From Chitinophagaceae bacterium (GTDB lineage Bacteria; Bacteroidota; Bacteroidia; Chitinophagales; Chitinophagaceae): a stretch of 64,000 nt of DNA. Every line of letters begins with the position of its first letter. Within the stretch, counting starts at the first letter, position 1. The stretch spans positions 1 through 64,000 of the forward strand of contig CANGIT010000008.1 in the NCBI GenBank assembly GCA_947454155.1, read 5' to 3'. Both the position numbers and the translations under genes were made by a program. Below are positions 24,566 to 33,872 of this stretch, one piece after another. The notes under the pieces were generated by a model, which saw nothing but the letters and a program-made list of their open reading frames with translations, made no database searches and was not told the DNA's origin.

Positions 24566-25860
24566 TCTTCTTCCAGCTCTTCTTTGAGCTCTTCCGAAAT
24601 CTTCACCAGGATCTTGTCGATGCGCTGACCATCCATATCGATGACTTCAAAGTGAAAGTCTTTCCAGGCAAAGGTTTCGCCGGTAGCGGGAATATGTTCC
24701 AGCTGATGCAGTACAAAACCGGCAAGGGTATCAAATTCATGTTCTCCCTCATTCATCCAGTCGGCCCTGTCGAAGTAGCTGAGAAAATCATAGAATTGGA
24801 TGAGGGCATCGATCAGATAACTACCATCTTCTCTTTTCACGATTTCATATTCTTCTTGTCCTGCCTGAGGCACATCGCCTACGATGGCTTCCATGATGTC
24901 GTTGAGGGTGATCATGCCTTCCAGTGTGCCATATTCGTTCACGATGAAGCAGGTGTGGATTTTAGAAGTTTTTATTTTTTCCAATAGCTGATAGGCCGTA
25001 TTGTTTTCCGGAACAAAAAGTGCAGGTTTCACCAATTGGCTGATAACTGTTTCCGGAGAGGCTTTCAGCAGGTCTTTCACATACACCAGGCCTTTGATCT
25101 CATCCACCAATCCTTCGCAAACCGGATAAGTGCTGAACACAATTTCATTCAGTTTTTCTTTTACCTGTTGCACCGTCAGCTTTTCATCCAACCATACAAT
25201 TTCTGTACGATGAGTCATCAATGAAGTGATGTTGCGGTCGCCCAGATGGAATACTCTTTCGATAATTTCTTTTTCATCTTCATCAATCGATCCGCTTTCG
25301 CTGCCCTCGGTAATCATGGCTTTGATCTCTTCTTCCGTAACGGCAGCGTCTGTACGCTTTTTGATGTTCAGCATCTTGAAAATGATGTTGGTGATGCCCG
25401 ACAACAACCATACAAAAGGATAGACGATGGTGGAGATCAGGTGCATTGGGCCTGCGGTGATGCGGGCTATCTTCTCGGCTTGTATCAAGGCGAGTTTTTT
25501 CGGCATCAATTCGCCAAAAATGACGGAAATGAATGTCACAGCTACTACCACGAGCGTCGTGGCGATGGTACCTGCATAAGGTTTGAAAAATTCCACTTGC
25601 TGCACATAAGGTTCCAGCTCCTTGCCAAATTTTTCGCCGGAATAAACACCCGTCAGGATGGCGATGAGCGTCATGCCTATTTGCGCGGTGCTCAGAAAAC
25701 GTTCAGGATTTTCAATCAGATGAAGGGCCATCTTCGCTTTTTCATCTCCCTTGTTGGCCATGGATTCCAGTCGGGATTTTCTGGCACTGATAAGGGCAAT
25801 CTCACTAACCACAAATAAGGCGTTGAGGAAAATGAGTAAAAGCACAATGATAATTTCCAT
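24559..25860 (-). CDS. CNNM/CorC-type membrane protein (DUF21-CBS-CorC)
   Basis: 433 residues. Residues 1-185 hold the DUF21 membrane domain with about four helices. A CBS pair is near 205-330 (LMTHRTEIVWLDEKLTV; HTCFIVNEYGTLEGMITLNDIMEAIVGD). The C-terminal CorC_HlyC domain is near 345-425 (GSYLIDALIQFYDF, DTLAGFVLHQL, HFEVIDMDGQRIDKILV). Members are linked to Mg2+/Co2+ efflux; the old name hemolysin C is misleading. It ends convergently over the DUF6702 gene. Confidence 0.9.
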   Translation of the reverse strand: MEIIIVLLLIFLNALFVVSEIALISARKSRLESMANKGDEKAKMALHLIENPERFLSTAQIGMTLIAILTGVYSGEKFGKELEPYVQQVEFFKPYAGTIATTLVVVAVTFISVIFGELMPKKLALIQAEKIARITAGPMHLISTIVYPFVWLLSGITNIIFKMLNIKKRTDAAVTEEEIKAMITEGSESGSIDEDEKEIIERVFHLGDRNITSLMTHRTEIVWLDEKLTVQQVKEKLNEIVFSTYPVCEGLVDEIKGLVYVKDLLKASPETVISQLVKPALFVPENNTAYQLLEKIKTSKIHTCFIVNEYGTLEGMITLNDIMEAIVGDVPQAGQEEYEIVKREDGSYLIDALIQFYDFLSYFDRADWMNEGEHEFDTLAGFVLHQLEHIPATGETFAWKDFHFEVIDMDGQRIDKILVKISEELKEELEEDQ

Positions 25861-25973
25861 ATGAGAATGGTCTCGTGAAAAATAACCGCAGATAGTTACG
25901 GTTTTAATCCTGCAAGGGTTATTGTTTAACCCACAGTATTACAAATATAAGCGATGAATCGGTTTTATGGTGA

Positions 25974-27629
25974 TTATCTTATTTTCAACAAAACGAGATG
26001 GTTGAGCAAATCTTCTCTTTTTTTGGGGTTGAGAAATTCGATCGATAGGCGGGTGATGGGATAGTCCACAGTTTCATGCAGTTGTTCGAATGAAACACCG
26101 GCTGCTTTGATGTTGTTTAGCTGCTCTTTGTTGCAAATCAGGTAGTCACCCTGCCTGTATTGTTGCAAGCTGTCTTTAAACGGCAAAATGCCATTACTGT
26201 AGAAATCTACACTTCGCCAAAGCTGGTATTGGTAGATGCCTGTTTGGGTTGGCGGAATATGATTTTCTTTCATCCACCTGCCCATGTTGCTGCCTCCCTG
26301 GAATTTCAGCAAAGAAGGATAAAAAAAGGTGTTGATGAATAAGTTCAATCCGATGATGGTGTATATCGACAAGATGAGCAAGGATTGTGCAGGTTGTTTG
26401 ATTTTAAAATAAAGAATGATAAGTGCAATCAATCCGACCAAGGCGGCCCAACTCCACATTTTATTCAGTTCGGGAAAGGGAATAAAAAGCAATAGGAACA
26501 AGGCCACCCATAAAAGCAGATAGATGACGAAATGAAATGTCAGTAAGGGTTTTAGCCAACGTTGATATTTTCCTTCCATCAAGTCTTCAAAAAACCCGGA
26601 TGTGATGATGGCGGCCAAAGGGAAGGCTACGAAGATGTAATGGGGCAGCTGATATTTACTCAATCCCAAGGAAAGATAAGTGAGTAGGAATCCCATAGCG
26701 CTGATCACTTCCTGATGCGAATCAATTTTAAAACGCGAAGTCGTCAGTTTTTTTATTTCAAGGAACAAGGCGATCAGAAAGCAAATGATCCAGGGCAAAA
26801 AAGACCAGAGCATGTTTTGCAGCAGGAAAAAAATATTGGCATTGTTGTTCCAGGTCGATTCACCAGTGATGCGCCCGAAGCTTTGTGTCCAGTAAAAAAA
26901 ACGAAGTCCGGATACGCCCTGTGCATTGTTGACGATTTTTTCGGGATGAAGGTCGAATTGCTGATAGAGTCCCCAGCTCATGGGCAGGAGCAGTAGGCCT
27001 ATCCACAACAAAGCGAGCAGATGTTGCCATTGAAACAATGCTTTGAGCTCTCTTTGCATCATCAGCTGCGAACCCAGGGCAAATGCAGGTACCAACAGTG
27101 CAATCGGGCCCTTGGTCATCATGCCCAAGGCAATGCCGGCCGCGCCTGTAAGTAAGTGTATTAACTGTTGCTGTCTGAACCATAGCGTCAGTTGCCAGAT
27201 GCTGAAAATGACCCAGCCCATTAGAACAGTATCTGTTCTTACATCATGATTCATCAGGATGAATCCTTGAGAACAACCGAGTATCCAAGCGGCCAAACGG
27301 GCACGTTGTGGCGAATAGTAAAGCAAACTCAGGCGGTAGGTGGAGAAAACGGCAACTCCCGCCATCAACAATGACGGTAAACTGTAGCCGAAATTTCCCA
27401 CGCCCAACAATTTCATGCTGATGGCGCTGACCCAAAACAAAAAGGGCGGTTTGTCGAGGTAATCTTTTCCCGCATCAAAAACCTGTAAATAATGTCCTGA
27501 GTTCAGCATTTCACGGCTGATGGATGCGTATTGCGCGGCATCAATGTCCATCACATCTATCCAGATGCCGGTGATGATCACCACCAGCAGACCCACAAAA
27601 GCCAGCCATTGTTGTTTATTCGTCATCAT
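25974..27629 (-). CDS. ArnT/PMT-like membrane glycosyltransferase (GT39/GT83 type)
   Basis: 551 residues with about a dozen membrane helices. The first luminal loop has the acidic pattern WIDVMDIDAAQYASISREM, typical of C-type glycosyltransferases that take sugar from a polyprenyl phosphate. A DKPPFLFWVSA segment follows, as in ArnT and PMT relatives. The start ATG at 27629 overlaps the PAP2 stop codon by 4 nt (ATGA), indicating translational coupling; the frame is open 15 codons further. Likely acts in the inner membrane on the periplasmic side, on lipid A or another surface acceptor. Confidence 0.85.
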   Translation of the reverse strand: MMTNKQQWLAFVGLLVVIITGIWIDVMDIDAAQYASISREMLNSGHYLQVFDAGKDYLDKPPFLFWVSAISMKLLGVGNFGYSLPSLLMAGVAVFSTYRLSLLYYSPQRARLAAWILGCSQGFILMNHDVRTDTVLMGWVIFSIWQLTLWFRQQQLIHLLTGAAGIALGMMTKGPIALLVPAFALGSQLMMQRELKALFQWQHLLALLWIGLLLLPMSWGLYQQFDLHPEKIVNNAQGVSGLRFFYWTQSFGRITGESTWNNNANIFFLLQNMLWSFLPWIICFLIALFLEIKKLTTSRFKIDSHQEVISAMGFLLTYLSLGLSKYQLPHYIFVAFPLAAIITSGFFEDLMEGKYQRWLKPLLTFHFVIYLLLWVALFLLLFIPFPELNKMWSWAALVGLIALIILYFKIKQPAQSLLILSIYTIIGLNLFINTFFYPSLLKFQGGSNMGRWMKENHIPPTQTGIYQYQLWRSVDFYSNGILPFKDSLQQYRQGDYLICNKEQLNNIKAAGVSFEQLHETVDYPITRLSIEFLNPKKREDLLNHLVLLKIR

Positions 27630-28195
27630 GAAAGTCCGCCTGTTTTTTGGTGAAACAATTTTGAAGTCATCCATCCGATAGACATTCCCAGCAATGCGCC
27701 ACCCAATACGTCAAAGGGAAAGTGAACGCCTACATACACCTGTGCATAGGATACCAAAGCGGCCCATCCAAAAAAGAGCCCGGCTTTGTTGCCTATCCAA
27801 GGTTTCAGCGTGAGGGAAAAAAACATCGCCATACCAAAATGATTGGCGGCATGAGAAGAGGTGAAGCTTCCGTTTTGTCCGCAGTGGTCGGCGAGCAACC
27901 GAATCCGGTTCATCAGTTCGGGGTCATTGCAAGGGCGCAAGCGGCCAATCAAAGGCTTGAAGATTCTGCTGCTGATGGAATCGGTAAGGGTGACGGTGAT
28001 GGCAGCGGATAGTATCCAGTAGAAAGCTTTCCGTGGAAAATTCATGATCACCAGTACCAGCATGAAAAGATAAAACGGTACCCAGAAAAGCGGATCTCTT
28101 ACAAAGGGCATGATGCCGTCAAATACATGAAATGTCCACCGCTGGTTGATTTGGTTGAACAGCCACTTGTCGAATTGAACTATTGTTTTCATCAT
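27626..28195 (-). CDS. PAP2 superfamily phosphatase
   Basis: 189 residues with about five membrane helices. The PAP2 motifs are KPLIGRLRP (motif 1), FTSSHAANHF (motif 2) and YVGVHFPFDVLGG (motif 3); the usual Arg before motif 3 is replaced (SYAQVYVGVH). Such enzymes remove phosphate from lipids such as undecaprenyl pyrophosphate or lipid A. The 4-nt overlap with the ArnT-like gene suggests that both modify the same lipid-linked substrate. Confidence 0.87.
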   Translation of the reverse strand: MMKTIVQFDKWLFNQINQRWTFHVFDGIMPFVRDPLFWVPFYLFMLVLVIMNFPRKAFYWILSAAITVTLTDSISSRIFKPLIGRLRPCNDPELMNRIRLLADHCGQNGSFTSSHAANHFGMAMFFSLTLKPWIGNKAGLFFGWAALVSYAQVYVGVHFPFDVLGGALLGMSIGWMTSKLFHQKTGGLS

Positions 28196-28404
28196 TTTTT
28201 TGCTGATGGACCTGCTTGTTGTATTCGTTTTACACGTTTAGTGCGCCATTGTTTGCGTGCCAAGAATATTATCGGGCGCTCGTGCTAACGAATCTGCGTT
28301 TATCTTCTTTACTTTGCAGTGCTTTGCCGGAAGGTCCGAAGAAAAATTAAAGTTATATTTTTTTAACGGCCCTCTGTTTTTTTGCATTCAATATTTTATT
28401 CTTG

Positions 28405-29121
28405 ATGAAGAAGTTATCCATTGTCATGCCTGCCTATAACGAGGCCCGAACCATCCATCTCACGCTTCAAAAAGTGGTGGCGGTGGAGTTGCAATTCGGA
28501 TTTTCGAAAGAAATCGTCATTGTCAATGATTGTTCTACCGACGACACCGAAGGTGCAGTAAAAAAGTTCATGCAGGAACATCCCGAGGCGGAAATCAGTT
28601 ATTTTAAACATCCTGTCAATCAGGGCAAAGGGGCTGCCTTGCACACCGGTATCAAAGAAGCGAAAGGGTCTCACATCATCATACAGGATGCCGATCTGGA
28701 GTATGATCCGGCAGAGTTCAACATCTTGCTGGCACCCATTGCCAATGGAAGCGCTGATGTGGTGTATGGCAGTCGTTTCATTGGCGGCAAACCACACCGC
28801 ATTCTTTTCTTTTGGCATACCATCGGCAACCGGTTGCTCACTTTTTGTTCCAACATGTTTTCCAACCTTAATCTTACCGATATGGAAACCTGTTACAAGC
28901 TTTTCAGCGCCGAAGTGGTACAGGGGCTCACATTGAAGGAGAAACGATTTGGTTTTGAACCAGAAGTGACCCAGAAAATAGCCAGGATCAAAGGACTTCG
29001 GATTTACGAGGTGGGTATTTCCTATTACGGCAGAACTTATGAAGAAGGAAAGAAAATTGGCTGGAAAGACGGCTTCAGGGCACTGTATTGCATCCTCAAA
29101 TATGGACTCTTCGGCATGTAG
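28405..29121 (+). CDS. Family 2 glycosyltransferase (dolichol-phosphate mannose synthase-like)
   Basis: 238 residues with a single GT-A domain: SIVMPAYNEARTI at the N-terminus, IVNDCSTDD, the DxD-type QDADLEYDP, and GSRFIGGKPH. The end, ISYYGRTYEEGKKIGWKDG, is typical of polyprenyl-phosphate hexose synthases. No C-terminal membrane helices are seen. It diverges from the PAP2-ArnT pair and could make the polyprenyl-phosphate sugar that the ArnT-like enzyme uses. The ATG at 28405 is preferred to the TTG one codon earlier. Confidence 0.88.
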   Translation: MKKLSIVMPAYNEARTIHLTLQKVVAVELQFGFSKEIVIVNDCSTDDTEGAVKKFMQEHPEAEISYFKHPVNQGKGAALHTGIKEAKGSHIIIQDADLEYDPAEFNILLAPIANGSADVVYGSRFIGGKPHRILFFWHTIGNRLLTFCSNMFSNLNLTDMETCYKLFSAEVVQGLTLKEKRFGFEPEVTQKIARIKGLRIYEVGISYYGRTYEEGKKIGWKDGFRALYCILKYGLFGM

Positions 29122-29124
29122 GTT

Positions 29125-29862
29125 TTATTTTTTCTCCGCACAAATAATCATACGCGGACTGTTGATCGGATCAAAAGGCTCCAGTTCGTAATTGCCCCAT
29201 ACGGTAGAGATTTCCATTCCACATTCGGCCATAAAACGGCTGAAATCATTCAAATCCAATCGGCTAACTTTTTCAATGAAATGCAGCTCTTCAGAAAGGG
29301 ATGGATCCTGGATGGTGATGGATTTGTAAAAAAATGAAGCATCGGCATGTCTGCTGATGTGAAAGCTGATGCCATCAATGATTTTATTTTCCAGCGGAAT
29401 CAGATTCGAAAGCGTGTAATCGGGATTGAGATAATCGATCACCAGTCTGCCGTTTTTTTTCAAACCCGCTGTGATGGCTCGCATGGCTTGTTGATTTTCG
29501 CGATGCGAATCAAAATAACCAAAGCTGGTAAAGAAATTGAAGACCAGGTCATAATAATTGATGCGAAAGGGCATGCGCATATCATGCTTGTAAAAATGTA
29601 AATTCTCTTTTTCCTGTTCCAAGGCCTCTTCAATACTGGCTTCACTCAGGTCGATACCAGTGACATCAAATCCTTTTATGGCCAATTGTAATGCATGTCT
29701 TCCTTTGCCGCAAGCCACATCCAATATTGTCGAACAGGATGGCGGTTTCAAATGGTCTATCAAACGCTGGATAAATGCCGAAGCTTCGGCTTCATTGCGA
29801 TGGCCGTAAAGTGTATGATAATAGTCGGTGTTGAACCAGCTTTCAAACCATTTCTCTGTCAT
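29125..29862 (-). CDS. Class I SAM-dependent methyltransferase
   Basis: 245 residues. Motif I is ILDVACGKGRHAL, followed by GFDVTGIDLSEASIEEA; DLVFNFFTSFGYF is the post-II region. The start at 29862 (MTEKWFESWFNTDYYHTLYG) gives the N-terminus common to this Bacteroidota methyltransferase group. The gene ends 4 nt after the convergent glycosyltransferase and lies next to glmM. The substrate is unknown. Confidence 0.85.
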   Translation of the reverse strand: MTEKWFESWFNTDYYHTLYGHRNEAEASAFIQRLIDHLKPPSCSTILDVACGKGRHALQLAIKGFDVTGIDLSEASIEEALEQEKENLHFYKHDMRMPFRINYYDLVFNFFTSFGYFDSHRENQQAMRAITAGLKKNGRLVIDYLNPDYTLSNLIPLENKIIDGISFHISRHADASFFYKSITIQDPSLSEELHFIEKVSRLDLNDFSRFMAECGMEISTVWGNYELEPFDPINSPRMIICAEKK

Positions 29863-29952
29863 CGGGTAAAGATAAGTGATGTGGCATGATTTTACCACAA
29901 AAAGGAGGCCGCTGATAGTTGTCATTTTACACCATTACTCAAAACTCTTTGC

Positions 29953-29960
29953 TATATTTG
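29953..29960 (+). promoter_or_regulatory. -7 promoter box of the phosphosugar mutase gene
   Basis: TATATTTG fits TAnnTTTG and lies 19 nt before the chosen ATG. No TTTG at the expected upstream distance was recognised. Confidence 0.4.
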
Positions 29961-29979
29961 TCGTCCAAATTTGCAGTAC

Positions 29980-31377
29980 ATGTCATTGATTAAAAGTATA
30001 TCAGGAATCAGAGGAACCATCGGTGGAAAAACGGCCGTAAATCTTACACCTGTTGATGTGGTGAAATTTACGGCGGCTTATGGTACCTGGCTGCTGGGTG
30101 AGAACAAAAAGAAAAATTCAAATCATAAGAAAGTGGTGGTGGGAAGAGATGGAAGAATCAGTGGTCAGATGGTCAAAGACCTGGTGAATGCCACGCTTTC
30201 AGGATTAGGGATAGATGTGATCGATTTGGACCTCAGCACAACGCCAACCGTTGAAATGGCAGTAGGATTTCTCAAGGCCGATGGCGGCATCATCCTTACC
30301 GCCAGTCATAATCCTAAAGAATGGAACGCGTTGAAATTGTTGAACGACAAAGGAGAATTTATCAGTGGTGAAGAAGGTAAGAAAATATTGGAGCTGGCCG
30401 AGAAAGAAGCTTTTCACTTTGCCGATGTGGATGCTTTAGGAAAAGTAGCGGCAAACCATCAGATGCTGGATGCGCACATTGAAGCCATACTTGCCAATAG
30501 TCTGGTGGATAAAAAAGCGATTGCCGCTGCTGGATTCAGCGTAGTGATTGATGCCGTAAACAGCACAGGCGCCACTGCTGTACCTGCTTTGCTGAAAGCC
30601 CTGGGTGTCGAAGAAATCAAAGTTATTAATGAAGAAGTGACAGGCCATTTTGCCCATAATCCAGAGCCCTTGCCCGAACATCTGACAGAATTGAGCCGTC
30701 AGGTGGTGGCACAAAAGGCCCATCTGGGCATTGCTGTGGATCCCGATGTAGACAGACTTTGCTTTGTTTGCGAAGATGGCAGCATGTTTGGTGAAGAATA
30801 TACCCTGGTGGCCGTGGCCGATTATGTGCTGAGCAAAAAACCTGGCAATACGGTCAGCAACATGTCGTCGACCCGCGCATTGAAAGACATCACCATGAAG
30901 CATGGCGGTGTTTATCATGCCAGTGCAGTAGGAGAAGTGAATGTGGTGAACCGCATGAAAACTGTTGATGCGGTGATTGGCGGGGAAGGCAATGGAGGTA
31001 TCATTGTTCCTGAATTGCATTTTGGCAGAGACGCATTGGCCGGTATCGCGCTTTTTCTTTCTCACCTCGCCTTAAGTAAAAAGAGCACCAAGCAATTGCG
31101 CAATACTTATCCCAACTATTTTATCAGCAAGAACAAGATCACACTCGAAAACAACATCGATGTTTCTTCTGTTTTTGAAAAGATCAAATCGAAATATAAA
31201 TCCCACCCCGTGAACACAGAAGACGGACTCAAAATCGAGTTCGACAATGACTGGGTTCATCTTCGTACCAGCAACACCGAACCCATCATCCGTATTTATG
31301 CAGAAAGTAATTTCGAAACAACTGCCGACAATATTGCGATGCGCCTGATCAGAGATATTCAGGAGTCCATTATTTAG
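29980..31377 (+). CDS. glmM: Phosphoglucosamine mutase / phosphohexomutase
   Basis: 465 residues of the alpha-D-phosphohexomutase family. The phosphoserine loop is TASHNPKEWN (Ser109), the metal site is VDPDVDRL, and the sugar-binding loop is GEGNGG. RTSNTEPIIRIYAE is the phosphate-binding end. In Bacteroidota this type is usually assigned to GlmM (glucosamine-6-P to glucosamine-1-P for cell wall precursors), but mannose or glucose phosphates cannot be excluded by sequence alone. The start was set at ATG 29980, not the TTG at 29971. Confidence 0.87.
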   Translation: MSLIKSISGIRGTIGGKTAVNLTPVDVVKFTAAYGTWLLGENKKKNSNHKKVVVGRDGRISGQMVKDLVNATLSGLGIDVIDLDLSTTPTVEMAVGFLKADGGIILTASHNPKEWNALKLLNDKGEFISGEEGKKILELAEKEAFHFADVDALGKVAANHQMLDAHIEAILANSLVDKKAIAAAGFSVVIDAVNSTGATAVPALLKALGVEEIKVINEEVTGHFAHNPEPLPEHLTELSRQVVAQKAHLGIAVDPDVDRLCFVCEDGSMFGEEYTLVAVADYVLSKKPGNTVSNMSSTRALKDITMKHGGVYHASAVGEVNVVNRMKTVDAVIGGEGNGGIIVPELHFGRDALAGIALFLSHLALSKKSTKQLRNTYPNYFISKNKITLENNIDVSSVFEKIKSKYKSHPVNTEDGLKIEFDNDWVHLRTSNTEPIIRIYAESNFETTADNIAMRLIRDIQESII

Positions 31378-31543
31378 GGGTTCAAACTATTATTGTATGA
31401 GCGGTATGACTGCTGCGAATTCGTCATTGACGGATTCGCTGGTAATTCCTGAGGGTGCTTTGATCATAGATCACATCGGTGGAGTAGTGCCGGCGCATCA
31501 TAATGCTTCAGATAAAAAATCCAACCATAAACCTATTGATCCC

Positions 31544-32671
31544 ATGAACCGCATTTACCTCGACAATGCGGCCACCACCGCACTAGATGAATCGGTGTTG
31601 CAGGCCATGATTCCTTATCTCACCCAGAAATTTGGCAATCCTTCATCCATTTACTCTTACGGAAGAGAAAGCAGGATGGCCATTGAAACCGCTCGCAAAT
31701 CGGTAGCCAAGGCCCTCAATGCACATCCTTCCGAAATATTTTTCACCAGTGGTGGTACAGAAAGCAACAACACAGCTTTGCAGGCTTCCGTTCGTGATCT
31801 GGGCTGTAAAAGAATCATCAGCTCGCTCATCGAACACCATGCCGTTACCCACACGGTGGAGCATCTGCAAAAACAAGGATGGATTGAAGCGGAATATGTA
31901 CGATTGTTGCCTAACGGTCATGCAGACCTGCATCATCTTGAAGCATTACTTGCGGGGTCAGACAAAAAAACATTGGTCTCATTGATGCATGCCAATAATG
32001 AAATTGGCAATCTCCTCAATATTGAAGCTGTAGGGGAACTCTGCAAAAAATACAATGCTATTTTCCATAGCGATACGGTTCAAACAGTGGGGCATTATCC
32101 CATCGACCTTAAAAAAATTCATGTGCATTTCATTACCGGTGCCGGCCATAAGTTTCATGGCCCTAAAGGAACCGGAATATTGTACATCAATGAGAATATT
32201 CGCATCCGGCCATTTATTTTTGGCGGAGGTCAGGAACGCAACATGCGTGCCGGTACCGAAAATCTTTATGGCATTGTTGGATTTGCGAAAGCGTTGGAAA
32301 TGGCCATGGCCAATTATGAAACCGACAGCCTTTATATCGCTTCATTGAAGTCGTATATGAAAGAACAACTGATGGCCCAGATACCAGGCGTTGGTTTTAA
32401 TGGGGATACCGATGGACAATCGCTTTATACAGTACTCAGTGTGGCGTTTCCCAAAAATGAAAAATCGGAGATGCTGTTGTTCAATCTCGACATTGCCAAT
32501 GTTTGTGCCAGCGGAGGCAGTGCCTGCTCTTCCGGTGCCGATCAGGGCAGTCATGTTATCGCCGCCGTTAGTCCGGGCGCCGATCAGATTACGGTTAGAT
32601 TCAGTTTCTCGAAATACAACACAAAAGAAGAGATCGACAAAGTGATGGAGATATTGAAAGAGATGTTTTAA
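31544..32671 (+). CDS. Cysteine desulfurase (IscS/NifS type)
   Basis: 375 residues. MNRIYLDNAATTALD opens the family sequence. The PLP lysine is in AGHKFHGPKGTG, and the active-site cysteine loop is CASGGSACSSG. It supplies sulfur for Fe-S clusters or tRNA thiolation. The frame is open 49 codons upstream to 31397 with no recognisable domain, so ATG 31544 was chosen. It lies between glmM and tryptophan dioxygenase; hscA, another assembly factor, is 24 kb away. Confidence 0.9.
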   Translation: MNRIYLDNAATTALDESVLQAMIPYLTQKFGNPSSIYSYGRESRMAIETARKSVAKALNAHPSEIFFTSGGTESNNTALQASVRDLGCKRIISSLIEHHAVTHTVEHLQKQGWIEAEYVRLLPNGHADLHHLEALLAGSDKKTLVSLMHANNEIGNLLNIEAVGELCKKYNAIFHSDTVQTVGHYPIDLKKIHVHFITGAGHKFHGPKGTGILYINENIRIRPFIFGGGQERNMRAGTENLYGIVGFAKALEMAMANYETDSLYIASLKSYMKEQLMAQIPGVGFNGDTDGQSLYTVLSVAFPKNEKSEMLLFNLDIANVCASGGSACSSGADQGSHVIAAVSPGADQITVRFSFSKYNTKEEIDKVMEILKEMF

Positions 32672-32769
32672 TTCACCCGGAAAACGGAAAAAAGGTTGAA
32701 GCGTTGCAAATCATAAAATTGAGTTCAATTCAAATCAGCCCCAATTACACGACCCACAAATTAGCTTCA

Positions 32770-33801
32770 ATGCATAAGCCCCAATACTACAGCGAATATC
32801 TCGAACTGGATAAGATCATCAACGCCCAGCATCCGGTAAGTTTCGAGCCCGGTCATCAACCGGCTCATGATGAAATGCTGTTTATTGTCATTCACCAAGC
32901 CTATGAACTATGGTTTAAGCAGATTCTGTTTGAATTGGGCACGGTGCTGGATATCTTGGGTAAGCCTGTCAACGACAATTCACCCGAGTTGCAACTGGTG
33001 GTGCATCGTGTACAACGCGTCAACACCATCCTGCGTGTGCTGGTGCATCAGGTAGACATTCTGGAAACCATGCCAGCCATGGATTTTCTTGATTTTAGAG
33101 ACATGCTACGTCCGGCTTCCGGTTTTCAAAGCTGGCAGTTCAAAGTGATAGAAGCCAAGCTGGGATTGAAGTTTGGTCATCGTCACGGACAGGATTATTA
33201 TTTGTCGCAGCTCAACGCTACAGACCTGGCCAACATTAAAGAAGCGGAGCAAGGCCCTTCGTTGCTGCCGTTGCTCAACAATTGGCTGGAACGTATGCCT
33301 TTTCTCAACGATAAAACCTTGTGGAAAGGATTCGATGCCACATGTGATGATTCTTTCTGGGATGCCTATGAGAAAAAATACAAAGAAAGTTTAAGTGAAT
33401 CAGAACAAGCCAATGCCGAAGGTTTCAATTATGTATTTCATGGCGCATCAGCAGAAGGGGCACAAAGGGGCTTGAGCCCTGCCGCCTGTCGTTCTGCCTT
33501 GTTCATCATGTTGTACAGAGGCTATCCTTTGCTCGAGCTTCCTTTTCAATTCTTGGATGCTTTGCTCGAAATGGACAATCAGCTGGGCAACTGGCGTTTC
33601 CGTCATTTGAACATGGTACGCCGGATGATCGGTACGCGTGTAGGCACCGGCGGTAGTACAGGTGCCGGTTATTTGCAAGGTGCCCTGGAAAAACATTATA
33701 TCTTCAAGGAAATCTCCCAGCTCACCAGCTTCCTCATCGACAGAAGAAAATTGCCTGTATTGCCTGAAGCCGTGGTGGAATTGCTAGGATATAAAAAGTA
33801 G
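32770..33801 (+). CDS. kynA: Tryptophan 2,3-dioxygenase
   Basis: Haem dioxygenase making N-formylkynurenine from L-tryptophan, the entry step of the kynurenine pathway. From ATG 32770 the protein is 343 residues. YYSEYLELDKI, DEMLFIVIHQAYELWFKQ and the C-terminal GTGGSTGAGYL are present. The haem-ligand His aligns with His279 in WRFRHLNMV, 14 residues before the conserved Thr, the spacing of the human enzyme. It lies apart from the rest of the pathway genes at 4-12 kb. No kynurenine formamidase gene was recognised in the window. Confidence 0.94.
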   Translation: MHKPQYYSEYLELDKIINAQHPVSFEPGHQPAHDEMLFIVIHQAYELWFKQILFELGTVLDILGKPVNDNSPELQLVVHRVQRVNTILRVLVHQVDILETMPAMDFLDFRDMLRPASGFQSWQFKVIEAKLGLKFGHRHGQDYYLSQLNATDLANIKEAEQGPSLLPLLNNWLERMPFLNDKTLWKGFDATCDDSFWDAYEKKYKESLSESEQANAEGFNYVFHGASAEGAQRGLSPAACRSALFIMLYRGYPLLELPFQFLDALLEMDNQLGNWRFRHLNMVRRMIGTRVGTGGSTGAGYLQGALEKHYIFKEISQLTSFLIDRRKLPVLPEAVVELLGYKK

Positions 33802-33872
33802 CAAAGTTGTCGTTGTATTGGGCTGTTCAAATCGTTGTTGTAATTCAATATTCAGTGCTTTATCGATAGCTA

